Below, piece by piece: positions 1 to 8,616 of a stretch of DNA of 64,000 bases (the first letter of the stretch is position 1; each line of letters begins with the position of its first letter). The DNA is from Clostridiales bacterium (GTDB lineage: Bacteria > Bacillota > Clostridia > Lachnospirales > Cellulosilyticaceae), in contig DYCF01000008.1 in NCBI GenBank assembly GCA_019418225.1, positions 63,749-127,748 of the forward strand, written 5' to 3'. The translations under genes and the position numbers were made by a program. Below the pieces are notes generated by a model. The model did no database searches and was not told the origin of the DNA. It saw only the letters and a program-made list of their open reading frames with translations.

Positions 1-3000
1 TAAATGTGCTTCATATTAATGTGATAACCCTGTTGTTCTATAATATCTTTGATTTGTATCGCTTTGAGAGAATCTCCTCCTAACTCAAAGAAGGTTTGTG
101 TAATACCTATCTCGCTTTGTCCCAATACCTCTCTCCAGATATTTAATACAAATTTTTGAAGTGGTGTTTCTGGCTTTTTCATCTGAACCTGATGCTCACA
201 AATAGTTGCAAATAACTTTGCCTTATCTATCTTGCCATTGTAATTAAGCGGAAAGTGGCTCATCTGAACAATTTGCTGTGGTACCATATAATGTGGTAAT
301 TGCTCATATAAAAATGTTGACAGCCTTCCTATATCAATGTCTTCATTCGTTTCAATAAACATACATAAACCATGTCGCATCTCGTTAGGCTGAACAATAA
401 CTCTTTCTACGCCTCTATACTTAAGTGCTACCCCTTCAATCTCACTAATTTCTATACGATAACCACTAATTTTCACTTGCTTATCTATGCGTCCCACAAT
501 CTCTATATAGCCATCCTCATGCAACTTGCCATAGTCTCCTGTCTTATAAAGCCTTTTAAATACCTTGTGATTGATAAAAGCAGCTTCTGTTTTTGCTATA
601 TCATTTACATACCCCTTTGCCAAAGATACACCGCCAATGTAGATTTCTCCTTTTGTATTAAAATGACAAAGCTTTTGCTGTGCATCTAACACATACATAG
701 ACTGATTAGGTAATGGATAGCCATAAGGTATGGCCTTCCAATGACTTTCAACCGTTGTAATAGGATAATATATAGACCATATCCCTGCTTCCGTTGCGCC
801 TCCTAAACTTATAAGATTCAAGTTTGTAAAATAACTTTTAAGTTTATCTGGCAAATTAATAGGAATGAAATCACCACTTAATAACATGAGCCTTAAATCT
901 ATATTTTTGTACCCTTCTGAAAGAACCTTCGTTAACAGCTCTGCTATGGATGGTACCGAATTCCATACTGTAATCTTATTTTCTATTAATATCCTCTTAA
1001 TATCTTGTGTATCTTTTATATCTTCTACTAATACTACTTCTGCACCCACTTGAAATGCACCAAATAAATCATATACGGATAAATCAAAGCTTAAAGATGA
1101 TAGTCCTATAAATACATCTTTTTTCGTAACCTTAAATTTTTGATTTACCCCTAAAATAGTATTCCATGCAGCAACATGTGATATTTCTACCCCTTTAGGT
1201 TCACCTGTACTCCCTGATGTAAAAATAATATAAGCCAAATCCTCTTCTTCTATATTTGCCCAAATATCTTTTATCTCTTTTAAACTTCCTATCTCACCCT
1301 TAAAGGGTGTTAGTAATATGCTACACTCACTTTTTTGCATCATAATCCTTTTTCTTTCTTCCGGAAAATCATATGCAATAGGAACATACACTGCCCCAGC
1401 CTTTAAAATACCTAATATATTGGCAATGGTACTGATGCATTTCTCCGTACTTACACCTACCTTACAGCCTTGCCCTATGCCTTTTTCTGCTAGCTCATAT
1501 GCCACCTCATTGGCTAATACATTTAGTTGTTTATAAGTTACAGACTGCCTTTTGTCTGTAAGTGCCTTCTCATTAGGATACTTTGCTACAGCCTCTTTAA
1601 AAAATGCCAGTAAGTTTCTTTCCTTTTTGTGATTATAATATTCATTATCAGTACTTGTGTTGAAATATTCCCAGGTTGCATACTCTTTATCACTTAACTG
1701 AAATATTTCATCCACCTTTTCTGTACTATTCCCCACTAATTCAATTAGACTTTTCATTTGTTCAACCATTCTACGTATAACCTTTGCATCTAATCTATCT
1801 TCAATATAGTCCCAAGTTATTATCAAGTTGCCATTGCTTTCTTCTACCTGACAATCTAATAAAACTTGTGGTGTACGACTAATGCTAAAGACCAACTCTC
1901 CAAGCCCTTCTAATTCTTTAAACAGGTCTTCCTTAAATAACATACTTGTAAATACAATTGGCATTACAGCTAAGCCTTCCATTTGCTGACTTCTAGCAAT
2001 TTCTTTTATGACCTCTACACCTTCAAAACTACTATGCTTATAAGCCTCCATAAAAACATACATCAACTGTTTTGCTGCTTTCCAAAACTCAAGAGCCCTA
2101 TCTTCTTCATAAACAGGTATTAATATAGATGTTGTAAAATCTCCAATTACATCTTCCATCTTATATTTCACTTTTTCCGTTAAGGTCATATTAATAGTAA
2201 AGTTCTTCTGCTCGCTCCAATGGCCTAAAACATGTGTATACGCACAAAGAACAGCTACGGTAGGTGATACACCATGTCTGGTAGCTTGATCTTTTACCTT
2301 CCCCCATAACTCTTTCTTGATAGTTACCATAACTCTTTTTACTGCATTATCACCTTGCATTCCATAAGCCTCTGGAAGTACTGGTGCTAAAGGAATTTCT
2401 TTAATTTTTTCTCTCCAATACGCCCTATCCTTGATATATCTTTTGCTTGTCAGTTTATATTCTCTCTTATCATTTACATAGCTTTCATATGACCTCGTAA
2501 ACGTAGGTAATTGAGCTTGTTTGTTGTAATAATAAGCCAGAATATCCCTTATCATAACTAATAAACTATTCCCATCTGCTATTAATAAATCAAAGCTCAT
2601 CAACAAATGTTTTTCTTCTTCATTTATTTTTATAAGCTTTATCTCAAATAAGGGCCACTTATCAGTTTTAAAGACTGTATTAAACATTTCTTGCCTACAT
2701 TGCTGAAGCATTAAGCATTGTTCTTTTGTACTTTTATCCGAAATATCCTCTTTTAAAATACTATAATAAGGTACTTCCTGTAATATCTTTTGCTGCATCT
2801 CATTCATAATGATTGTACGTAGCATAGGATGTCTCTTTACTACATTATTAAAGGCTACTTCAAATCTTTCTGCATCTAGTTTTAAATTAAACTCATATAA
2901 AACCTGTGCTGACTTTCCCCCTAGTTCAAAGCTCTCATTTCGTCCTATGTAATATGCTTCTTGTATGCCTGAAAGTGGCATTATCCCTTGATGCCTCTCT

Positions 3001-3005
3001 ATCAT
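1..3005 (-). CDS. Nonribosomal peptide synthetase, Cy-A(Cys)-PCP (N-terminal ~1000 residues, continues past window start)
   Basis: Open from ATG at 3005 (purine-rich GGGGGG site just upstream) to the window edge without a stop. My translation gives a heterocyclization domain: N-terminal PLSGIQEAYYIGR and FELGG, the Cy signature D139-x4-D144-x2-S147 in place of HHxxxDG, then PIVFTSML and SRTPQVLLDCQ. An adenylation domain follows (FTSGSTGEPKG at ~595-605, SFDLSVYDLFGAF, GGATEAG, NGKIDK), then a carrier domain, LGGDSLKAI, with phosphopantetheine Ser at ~979. Aligning the A-domain pocket to GrsA by eye gives D-L-Y-N-L-S-L-I, which I know as the cysteine code of yersiniabactin and pyochelin synthetases. 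The module should load Cys and make a thiazoline. A Fur-box-like palindrome sits 31 bp upstream, so an iron-regulated metallophore is the likely product. Downstream domains are not visible. Confidence 0.93.
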   Translation of the reverse strand, partial: MIERHQGIMPLSGIQEAYYIGRNESFELGGKSAQVLYEFNLKLDAERFEVAFNNVVKRHPMLRTIIMNEMQQKILQEVPYYSILKEDISDKSTKEQCLMLQQCRQEMFNTVFKTDKWPLFEIKLIKINEEEKHLLMSFDLLIADGNSLLVMIRDILAYYYNKQAQLPTFTRSYESYVNDKREYKLTSKRYIKDRAYWREKIKEIPLAPVLPEAYGMQGDNAVKRVMVTIKKELWGKVKDQATRHGVSPTVAVLCAYTHVLGHWSEQKNFTINMTLTEKVKYKMEDVIGDFTTSILIPVYEEDRALEFWKAAKQLMYVFMEAYKHSSFEGVEVIKEIARSQQMEGLAVMPIVFTSMLFKEDLFKELEGLGELVFSISRTPQVLLDCQVEESNGNLIITWDYIEDRLDAKVIRRMVEQMKSLIELVGNSTEKVDEIFQLSDKEYATWEYFNTSTDNEYYNHKKERNLLAFFKEAVAKYPNEKALTDKRQSVTYKQLNVLANEVAYELAEKGIGQGCKVGVSTEKCISTIANILGILKAGAVYVPIAYDFPEERKRIMMQKSECSILLTPFKGEIGSLKEIKDIWANIEEEDLAYIIFTSGSTGEPKGVEISHVAAWNTILGVNQKFKVTKKDVFIGLSSLSFDLSVYDLFGAFQVGAEVVLVEDIKDTQDIKRILIENKITVWNSVPSIAELLTKVLSEGYKNIDLRLMLLSGDFIPINLPDKLKSYFTNLNLISLGGATEAGIWSIYYPITTVESHWKAIPYGYPLPNQSMYVLDAQQKLCHFNTKGEIYIGGVSLAKGYVNDIAKTEAAFINHKVFKRLYKTGDYGKLHEDGYIEIVGRIDKQVKISGYRIEISEIEGVALKYRGVERVIVQPNEMRHGLCMFIETNEDIDIGRLSTFLYEQLPHYMVPQQIVQMSHFPLNYNGKIDKAKLFATICEHQVQMKKPETPLQKFVLNIWREVLGQSEIGITQTFFELGGDSLKAIQIKDIIEQQGYHINMKHI

Positions 3006-3035
3006 CCTATCCCCCCTAATAAGTAATCTAAAGTG

Positions 3036-3054
3036 GATAATGAACATCATTATC
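3036..3054. promoter_or_regulatory. Fur box upstream of the NRPS gene
   Basis: The 19 bases GATAATGAACATCATTATC match the classical Fur consensus GATAATGATAATCATTATC at 17 of 19 positions and form a perfect 8-bp inverted repeat around ACA. The site lies 31 bp before the NRPS ATG, where a bound repressor would block transcription. Iron control of the NRPS is inferred from the match. Confidence 0.8.
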
Positions 3055-3098
3055 ATTAATTTATATATTATTTTATTTTCTCAAAATTGTCAATATAA

Positions 3099-3333
3099 TA
3101 AAAATAAGCGTCAGTTTTATACTGACGCTTCAGATTGTTGACAAATGAATTTTCCCAAAATAAACTCACAAATTAAGTGAGGATTATTCAAGAAAATCTA
3201 TTAAAATAGGGGTAAAAAGAGCAGTTTAGGTCCATTTTTACCTCTGTTTTCTATTTCTAGACTAGTAAAATACTATGGAAAAGTTAATTGTCTACAGCCT
3301 GAAGCGTCAGTTTTATACTGACGCTTATTTTTA
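3099..3333. repeat. MITE-like element with ~40-60 bp terminal inverted repeats
   Basis: The left end (TAAAAATAAGCGTCAG...) recurs as its reverse complement at the right end (...CTGACGCTTATTTTTA). The inverted similarity continues imperfectly for ~60 bases inward. Each arm also contains its own hairpin, AAGCGTCAG-loop-CTGACGCTT, at 3106-3130 and 3302-3326. No coding capacity is visible. The right end coincides with the TAA of the chemoreceptor gene. On the minus strand the left hairpin is followed by a T-rich run, so it could act as a terminator. Confidence 0.65.
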
Positions 3334-5325
3334 AATTTTAAATTTATTTACACGTTCTTTGTCACGTTCCATGAATCCATGAACTTTATCTTTAATTTCT
3401 AAGATTTCTTTACTACTGTTCATTAAGTTAATTGTTGCAGCTAATATTTCTTGTGATGCTGCTGTTAATTCTTCTGAACTTGCAGATGCTGTTGCTACTT
3501 GTGTTACAATTGTATTTTTTTGAACAAGTATTGCATTAAGATTTTTACTTGCTTCGTCAATCATAGGCGAAATCTCTTCTACTGCTGTTACAATATTGGT
3601 AAATGAATCTATTGTTGTATGTATATTCTCACTACCTGCTTCTAATTCATCTTTTAGTGTCATACTTGTACTTACCATAGACTCTGTTTTATTTAAAAGC
3701 TCATTAATTACAGTATTGATTTTTTCAGATGAATTTCTACTTTGTTCTGCTAACTTTCTAATTTCATCAGCAACTACAGAGAAGCCTTTACCTGCTTCAC
3801 CTGCTCTTGCTGCTTCAATAGCTGCATTTAAAGCCAGTAAGTTAGTTTGCTCTGCAATAGAATTAATAAGTACTGTCATCTCATCAATTGTTTTCATACT
3901 TAATTTCATTTCATCAATTTCGCCTGCAAAGCTTTCAAACGATTTGTTTAAACTATTGATTGATTCTGAGAGACTATTCATATCATTACAGCTTATTTCT
4001 GCCTGTTTACTTACTTCTAATGACTTACTGTTAATCTGTAACATCTTATCACTATTTTCATTAAGGTTATCATCTAACTCAGATAAAATGTTGCTGATAT
4101 TAGATAATTCATTCGCTTGTTCTTCACAACTTTGTGTTGAACTTTCGATTGAAACATTAATATTGCCAATCCCACTTCCAATATGATTAGTTGCTTGTGA
4201 TAATGTATCGTATTGACCCATTGTCTCATCATATGAATTTTGTAAATCCGCAATCATTTTTCCTACAGATGCTTTTGTTTCTTGAAGTGCTAAATCAATG
4301 TTTGCAATTTCATCGATAACGCTATGTGTTTTTTCATTTATAGTGAAATCTCCTGAAGCCATTTGATTAACTTCTTCTTGTACAACTGTAAGTCTTCTAG
4401 ATAATCTAGTTGCTACTACATAACTAAGTCCGATCATCCCTAGAATCATCAGCCCCATTGAAGCCATCATTCCAGTTTTAAATTCACTTAAACCAGAAAG
4501 CATATCTTCTAATTCCGTTGTGATTCCTACTGCCCAACCTGTTGTCTTAATCGGTGCGTATCCTAAGAATTTTTGTGCACCATTAAATAAATACTGACCT
4601 GTGCCATTTTCTCCTGCAATCATCTTTTCTGTAATAGCTGCTAGCTCTGTATACTTTGGATCTGTTTTAGCATCCTCAATACGATTTACCTTATCAATTA
4701 CTTTTTGGATATCTCTATTGATAATATTTGTACCATCTTTATCAACTACATAGGCTGTCCCTGTATTTCCAAAGCCAATACTATTTGTAATATTTGAAAA
4801 TTCCTCTGCATCCTTGGAGAAGAATAAGATTTGTGTTACTTTCTCATCTTGCTTAATTGGTACAGTAATTGAGATTTGTAATCCCCCATCTGCTTTACTT
4901 ACAAATGGTGCTGTTAAAAAGCTTTCTCCATTAAGTCCAGCTTTAAAGTACTCTCTATCTGAAACATCTACAATCTCACCATTGATTGTTACACAATTCC
5001 CTTGTAAATCAATTAATGCAGCTTTTTTATAGCCTTGTTTTTCTACTACATCTCTTAAATAATTTAATTTTTCTTCTTGAGGCATTTGTGAATCTCGTAA
5101 TATAGGCGCCTCAGCTACCATTTCAATATTTTTGATTTCTAAGTCTATAATTTTACTTATATTATTACCTACTTCTAAAGCAAAGTTAGATAGTAATAAC
5201 CCTGAATTTCTTATAAGGGCTTTCTCCGCTAATTTTATTCCGCCACCTAAGCTGACTGCTGCAAATATTAAAATAATACTCACATACTTAATAATCAGCT
5301 GTTTTCTTATGCTTAATTTCCTCAT
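3331..5325 (-). CDS. Methyl-accepting chemotaxis protein (Cache-HAMP-MCP signal)
   Basis: A transmembrane chemoreceptor that passes ligand state to CheA/CheW. I chose the ATG at 5325 (MRKLSIRKQ) because GGGAGG precedes it by 5 bases; the open frame extends 21 codons further upstream without a better site. Visible parts (long-frame numbering): a first membrane helix near residues 30-50, a ~250-residue double-Cache-like extracellular sensor, a second helix near 306-326, a HAMP segment (MASGDFTI), and a long coiled-coil signalling domain with the conserved tip containing EQTNLLALNAAIEAARAGE. No C-terminal CheR-docking pentapeptide is evident. The ligand cannot be read from the sequence. It is divergent from the pectate lyase; a link to sensing plant-derived compounds would be a guess. 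Confidence 0.93.
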   Translation of the reverse strand: MRKLSIRKQLIIKYVSIILIFAAVSLGGGIKLAEKALIRNSGLLLSNFALEVGNNISKIIDLEIKNIEMVAEAPILRDSQMPQEEKLNYLRDVVEKQGYKKAALIDLQGNCVTINGEIVDVSDREYFKAGLNGESFLTAPFVSKADGGLQISITVPIKQDEKVTQILFFSKDAEEFSNITNSIGFGNTGTAYVVDKDGTNIINRDIQKVIDKVNRIEDAKTDPKYTELAAITEKMIAGENGTGQYLFNGAQKFLGYAPIKTTGWAVGITTELEDMLSGLSEFKTGMMASMGLMILGMIGLSYVVATRLSRRLTVVQEEVNQMASGDFTINEKTHSVIDEIANIDLALQETKASVGKMIADLQNSYDETMGQYDTLSQATNHIGSGIGNINVSIESSTQSCEEQANELSNISNILSELDDNLNENSDKMLQINSKSLEVSKQAEISCNDMNSLSESINSLNKSFESFAGEIDEMKLSMKTIDEMTVLINSIAEQTNLLALNAAIEAARAGEAGKGFSVVADEIRKLAEQSRNSSEKINTVINELLNKTESMVSTSMTLKDELEAGSENIHTTIDSFTNIVTAVEEISPMIDEASKNLNAILVQKNTIVTQVATASASSEELTAASQEILAATINLMNSSKEILEIKDKVHGFMERDKERVNKFKI

Positions 5326-5696
5326 ATGTCCTCCCTGACTGTCTAGTCCAATTTTATGTTTTCTTTTAGCGCTCATATTGCCCTTCAATATATCGGCTAT
5401 TTTCCTTTTTTTATCCAGTTATTTTTACTTGTACATTTTCACCATATTTTTCTTGAATTCTTCAATATATATTAATTATTTTTTTACTACCCACCATGTA
5501 GTTTCTACATTTCATACATTATTTTTATACAACTTAATACAATTATACTCATTTTTCATTATGCTTATTGACAAATTTATAAATTTTTGTGATAATTCTA
5601 TTAAATATTTAGCAATTAATTCTTCTTAAATATACCCATGCGCAATGTCTATGTTTAATTTGAAGTAATCAAATAATACTGAGGGGTGTTTTCAAT
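5326..5696. other. Divergent intergenic region, MCP / pectate lyase
   Basis: A 371-bp AT-rich spacer holding the promoters of two divergent genes. AGGGGTG precedes the lyase ATG. An 83-codon open frame here (5378-5629) is low-complexity Phe/Ile/Tyr and has no convincing ribosome site, so I do not call it. No clear operator or structured RNA seen. Confidence 0.5.
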
Positions 5697-7826
5697 ATGA
5701 AAAATAATCATTTTGCAAGAAAAATTAATAGGTTTTCTCAAAAATTAATGTTTGCTGCTTTAGCTACTACTGTCGTAGCTTCACCTGTTTTATATGCTAA
5801 TACAGCAGACTACTCTGTAAGTTATGCTTCATCAACAAATGTTACTTCTTCTGTTGCTATCACTTCTAGCGAAGGCTTTTTAGAATCAGTTGCTGTTACT
5901 TGGAATATGGTTGCAGATGCAACTGGCTACAATGTTTACTACAAATCAGCTAATGCTTCTGATAGCACTTATAAACAATTAGACACTGAGCTTATTAGAC
6001 AATACTCATCTTATATGAGAGCCGATGTACTCGGACTTCCAGAAGGCGACTATATTATTAAAGTTGTTCCTATTATTAATGGCAGTGAAGCAGTAGCTAA
6101 ACAAGCTATTACATCAGCAGTTAATGTAACTGCTCATACTAGAGAAGGTTTCGCATTCTCACCTAACTCACCAATGGGTACAGGTTCTGGTGGTTATAAT
6201 GATGATGGTAGCATTCCTGCTAATGCACAAATTATTTATATCTCAGCTGATACAGTAAATACTGTACAACTTGATGTTGTTACAAGCTCAAAAGGTTCTA
6301 CTACAACATGTACAGGTCTTACAGATATCTTGGCAAAACGTCAAAAAGGCTATGATAAATCTCCACTTATTATCCGTATGATCGGAACAATTAAGAGCTC
6401 TGATATTTCAGGACTTAATAGCAACGGATATATTCAAATCAAAGGTTCTTATAATACAACTTTTGAAGGTGTAGGTGAAGATGCTACAATTAATGGTTGG
6501 GGACTTCTTGTAAGGGATTCGCATAATGTAGAAATTAGAAATCTAGGTGTTATGCTCTTCCCAGATGATGGTATTTCTCTTGATACAGATAATGAAAATA
6601 TCTGGGTACATAATAATGACATCTTCTATGGTACAGCTGGTAGTGATAAAGACCAAGCAAAAGGGGATGGCTCTTGTGACGTAAAAGGATTCTCTAATTA
6701 TGTAACAGTTTCTTATAACCACTTCTATGACTCAGGAAAATGTTCTCTTTGCGGTATGAGCGACTCTGAAGAATTCTTTGTAACTTACCATCACAACTGG
6801 TATGACCACTCAGATTCTAGACATCCTCGTATCCGTGTAGGTACTATACATATTTACAACAACTATTTCGATGGCAACTCTAAATATGGCGTTGGTATTA
6901 CAAAAGGCGGCTCTGCTTTTGTAGAAGCTAACTACTTTAGAAATTGTAAATACCCAATGCTCATCTCACTTCAAGGTAGCGATATTGCAGATGGTAACCA
7001 AGGTACTTTCTCTGGCGAAGCTGGCGGTATGATTAAAGCTTACAACAACTATATCGAAGGTGCTAAACGCCTTGTATACCAAACACAAGATAGCAAAGAA
7101 TTTGATGCTTATCTTGCAACCTCTAGATATGAAGCTGTACCAAGTTCATATCAATCAGCAAGCGGTGGCAATAAATACAATAACTTCGATACAAGTTCAT
7201 CAATGTACAACTATACGCCAGATGATCCTGCAAGTGTAGAATACATGGTAACAACTTATGCAGGACGTACTAATGGTGGAGACTTCTCTTGGTCATTTAC
7301 TTCAGATGATGATACAGACTACAGTGTAAATGAAGCACTTATGTCAGCTATTAAAAGCTATGAATCAGACCTTGTTTCTATTGGTGGAAATTCTGTAGAA
7401 ACATCTCCTTCAGAACCTGATAATGGCGGCTCTGATAACAATGGCGGTTCTGATAATAATGGCGGCTCTGATAATGACGGCGGAGTAACAACTGGTACAC
7501 AAGTTCAAAACTTTACAGCTGATGGCACAAATAGTAGTTTCTTCACTATAAATGGTAATCTTTCTACAAGCAAAGGTACTGTTAATTACAATGGATTAGA
7601 TTTATCAACTTGCTTAAAGATTGAATCTTCTACAAGTATTCAATTCACTGCTGCTGAAGATGCAACTTTAACTTTAGTCTTTAACTCTAACTTTAACAAA
7701 GACATTAAAATTGATGGTGTCAATTATACAGCTACTAACGGTATCCTAACAGTAGACCTAAGTGCTGGTTACCATATCATTACTAAAGCAGATTCAGCAA
7801 ATCTATATTACATTGCTTTAAACTAG
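5697..7826 (+). CDS. Secreted pectate lyase (PL1) with FN3-like and C-terminal accessory domains
   Basis: Cleaves polygalacturonate by beta-elimination outside the cell. The 709-residue protein begins with a signal peptide (basic MKNNHFARKINRF, hydrophobic stretch, cleavage near VLYANTA). A fibronectin-III-like domain follows at ~50-145. The right-handed beta-helix PL1 domain spans ~160-540, with the Ca-site/catalytic motifs DGSCDVKG, YHHNWYDHSDSRHPRIR and IYNNYFDGNSKYG; the Arg in RHPRIR is the expected catalytic base. A Gly/Asn/Ser/Asp linker (three near-repeats of NNGGSD, ~565-590) leads to a ~105-residue C-terminal beta domain, probably carbohydrate-binding, of no family I can name. A terminator follows. 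The gene stands alone between the MCP and kdp. Confidence 0.95.
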   Translation: MKNNHFARKINRFSQKLMFAALATTVVASPVLYANTADYSVSYASSTNVTSSVAITSSEGFLESVAVTWNMVADATGYNVYYKSANASDSTYKQLDTELIRQYSSYMRADVLGLPEGDYIIKVVPIINGSEAVAKQAITSAVNVTAHTREGFAFSPNSPMGTGSGGYNDDGSIPANAQIIYISADTVNTVQLDVVTSSKGSTTTCTGLTDILAKRQKGYDKSPLIIRMIGTIKSSDISGLNSNGYIQIKGSYNTTFEGVGEDATINGWGLLVRDSHNVEIRNLGVMLFPDDGISLDTDNENIWVHNNDIFYGTAGSDKDQAKGDGSCDVKGFSNYVTVSYNHFYDSGKCSLCGMSDSEEFFVTYHHNWYDHSDSRHPRIRVGTIHIYNNYFDGNSKYGVGITKGGSAFVEANYFRNCKYPMLISLQGSDIADGNQGTFSGEAGGMIKAYNNYIEGAKRLVYQTQDSKEFDAYLATSRYEAVPSSYQSASGGNKYNNFDTSSSMYNYTPDDPASVEYMVTTYAGRTNGGDFSWSFTSDDDTDYSVNEALMSAIKSYESDLVSIGGNSVETSPSEPDNGGSDNNGGSDNNGGSDNDGGVTTGTQVQNFTADGTNSSFFTINGNLSTSKGTVNYNGLDLSTCLKIESSTSIQFTAAEDATLTLVFNSNFNKDIKIDGVNYTATNGILTVDLSAGYHIITKADSANLYYIALN

Positions 7827-7850
7827 TTTTTTCATAACTTTATTATATAA

Positions 7851-7885
7851 AAAAGGCTACTGCACCTGCGTGCAGTAGCCTTTTT
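7851..7885. terminator. Bidirectional terminator between pectate lyase and kdpE
   Basis: Stem AAGGCTACTGCA / TGCAGTAGCCTT with a short loop, A-run before and T-run after, so it works for both convergent genes. Confidence 0.9.
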
Positions 7886-7905
7886 CTCTTTAATTTATCC
7901 TTAAC

Positions 7906-8616
7906 TTATTTTTCTATTTTAATCATACGATATCCGATACCTATATGTGTCTGGATATACTTCCCTTTGTTTTCTGTTCCTTCTATTTTTTTTCTTAATG
8001 ATGCCATATATACTCTAAGAGATGCCACATCACTTTCAATAGCATTAGCCCATACCTTATCTAATATAAATTGATGGGTTAGCACCTTTCCTACATTTTG
8101 AGCCAATAAGCATATTAGATTATATTCTATAGGCATTAAATGAACCTCTTTCCCATCTACTCTCACCTCAGCTGCTGCATAATCAATAGTTAAACTCCCA
8201 TTTGTAAAACTATTTTCCTCATCAGCACCTCTCATTTCTAGATATTGAATTCGCCTTAAAGTAGACCTTAACCTTGCTAAGAGTTCTTCTACACTAAAAG
8301 GTTTTGTAAGGTAATCATCAGCCCCCGCATCTAATGCTAATATTTTATCTTTACTATCACTTCTAGCACTAATAACAATAATAGGCATCATAGACCATGT
8401 ACGTATTTTTTTAATCACTTCTACTCCATCTATATCTGGCAAACCTAAATCCAACAATATAATATCTGGTTTATGCGTAACAGCTTGTAATATAGCAATT
8501 GCACCATTTTCTGCTGTAATATATTTATAATTTTGAGTTTCTAATGTGGTTGTAATCAAACTACGGATAGGTTTGTCATCTTCCACAACTAATATATTCG
8601 GTTTTCCATTTATCAT
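7906..8616 (-). CDS. kdpE: KdpE, response regulator (OmpR family)
   Basis: The DNA-binding partner of KdpD. Residues ~7-120 are a receiver domain: acidic pair EDD, phospho-acceptor Asp in ILLDLGLPD (~56), the Ser/Thr switch in VISARSD, Lys in LTKPF. The winged-helix effector is at ~135-235, ending THIGIGYRM. The ATG overlaps the kdpD stop by four bases and is preceded by GGAGG, so translation is coupled. It should activate kdpABC at low potassium or high osmolarity. Assignment rests on kdpD directly upstream and the OmpR-type architecture. Confidence 0.95.
   Translation of the reverse strand: MINGKPNILVVEDDKPIRSLITTTLETQNYKYITAENGAIAILQAVTHKPDIILLDLGLPDIDGVEVIKKIRTWSMMPIIVISARSDSKDKILALDAGADDYLTKPFSVEELLARLRSTLRRIQYLEMRGADEENSFTNGSLTIDYAAAEVRVDGKEVHLMPIEYNLICLLAQNVGKVLTHQFILDKVWANAIESDVASLRVYMASLRKKIEGTENKGKYIQTHIGIGYRMIKIEK

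Noticed and set aside
372..1536. Three plus-strand open frames of 62-105 codons
   Set aside because: They lie opposite the NRPS gene, whose motifs read cleanly on the minus strand.
3596..4186. 196-codon plus-strand frame
   Set aside because: Antisense to the conserved MCP signalling domain; hydrophobic composition is the complement of the coiled coil.
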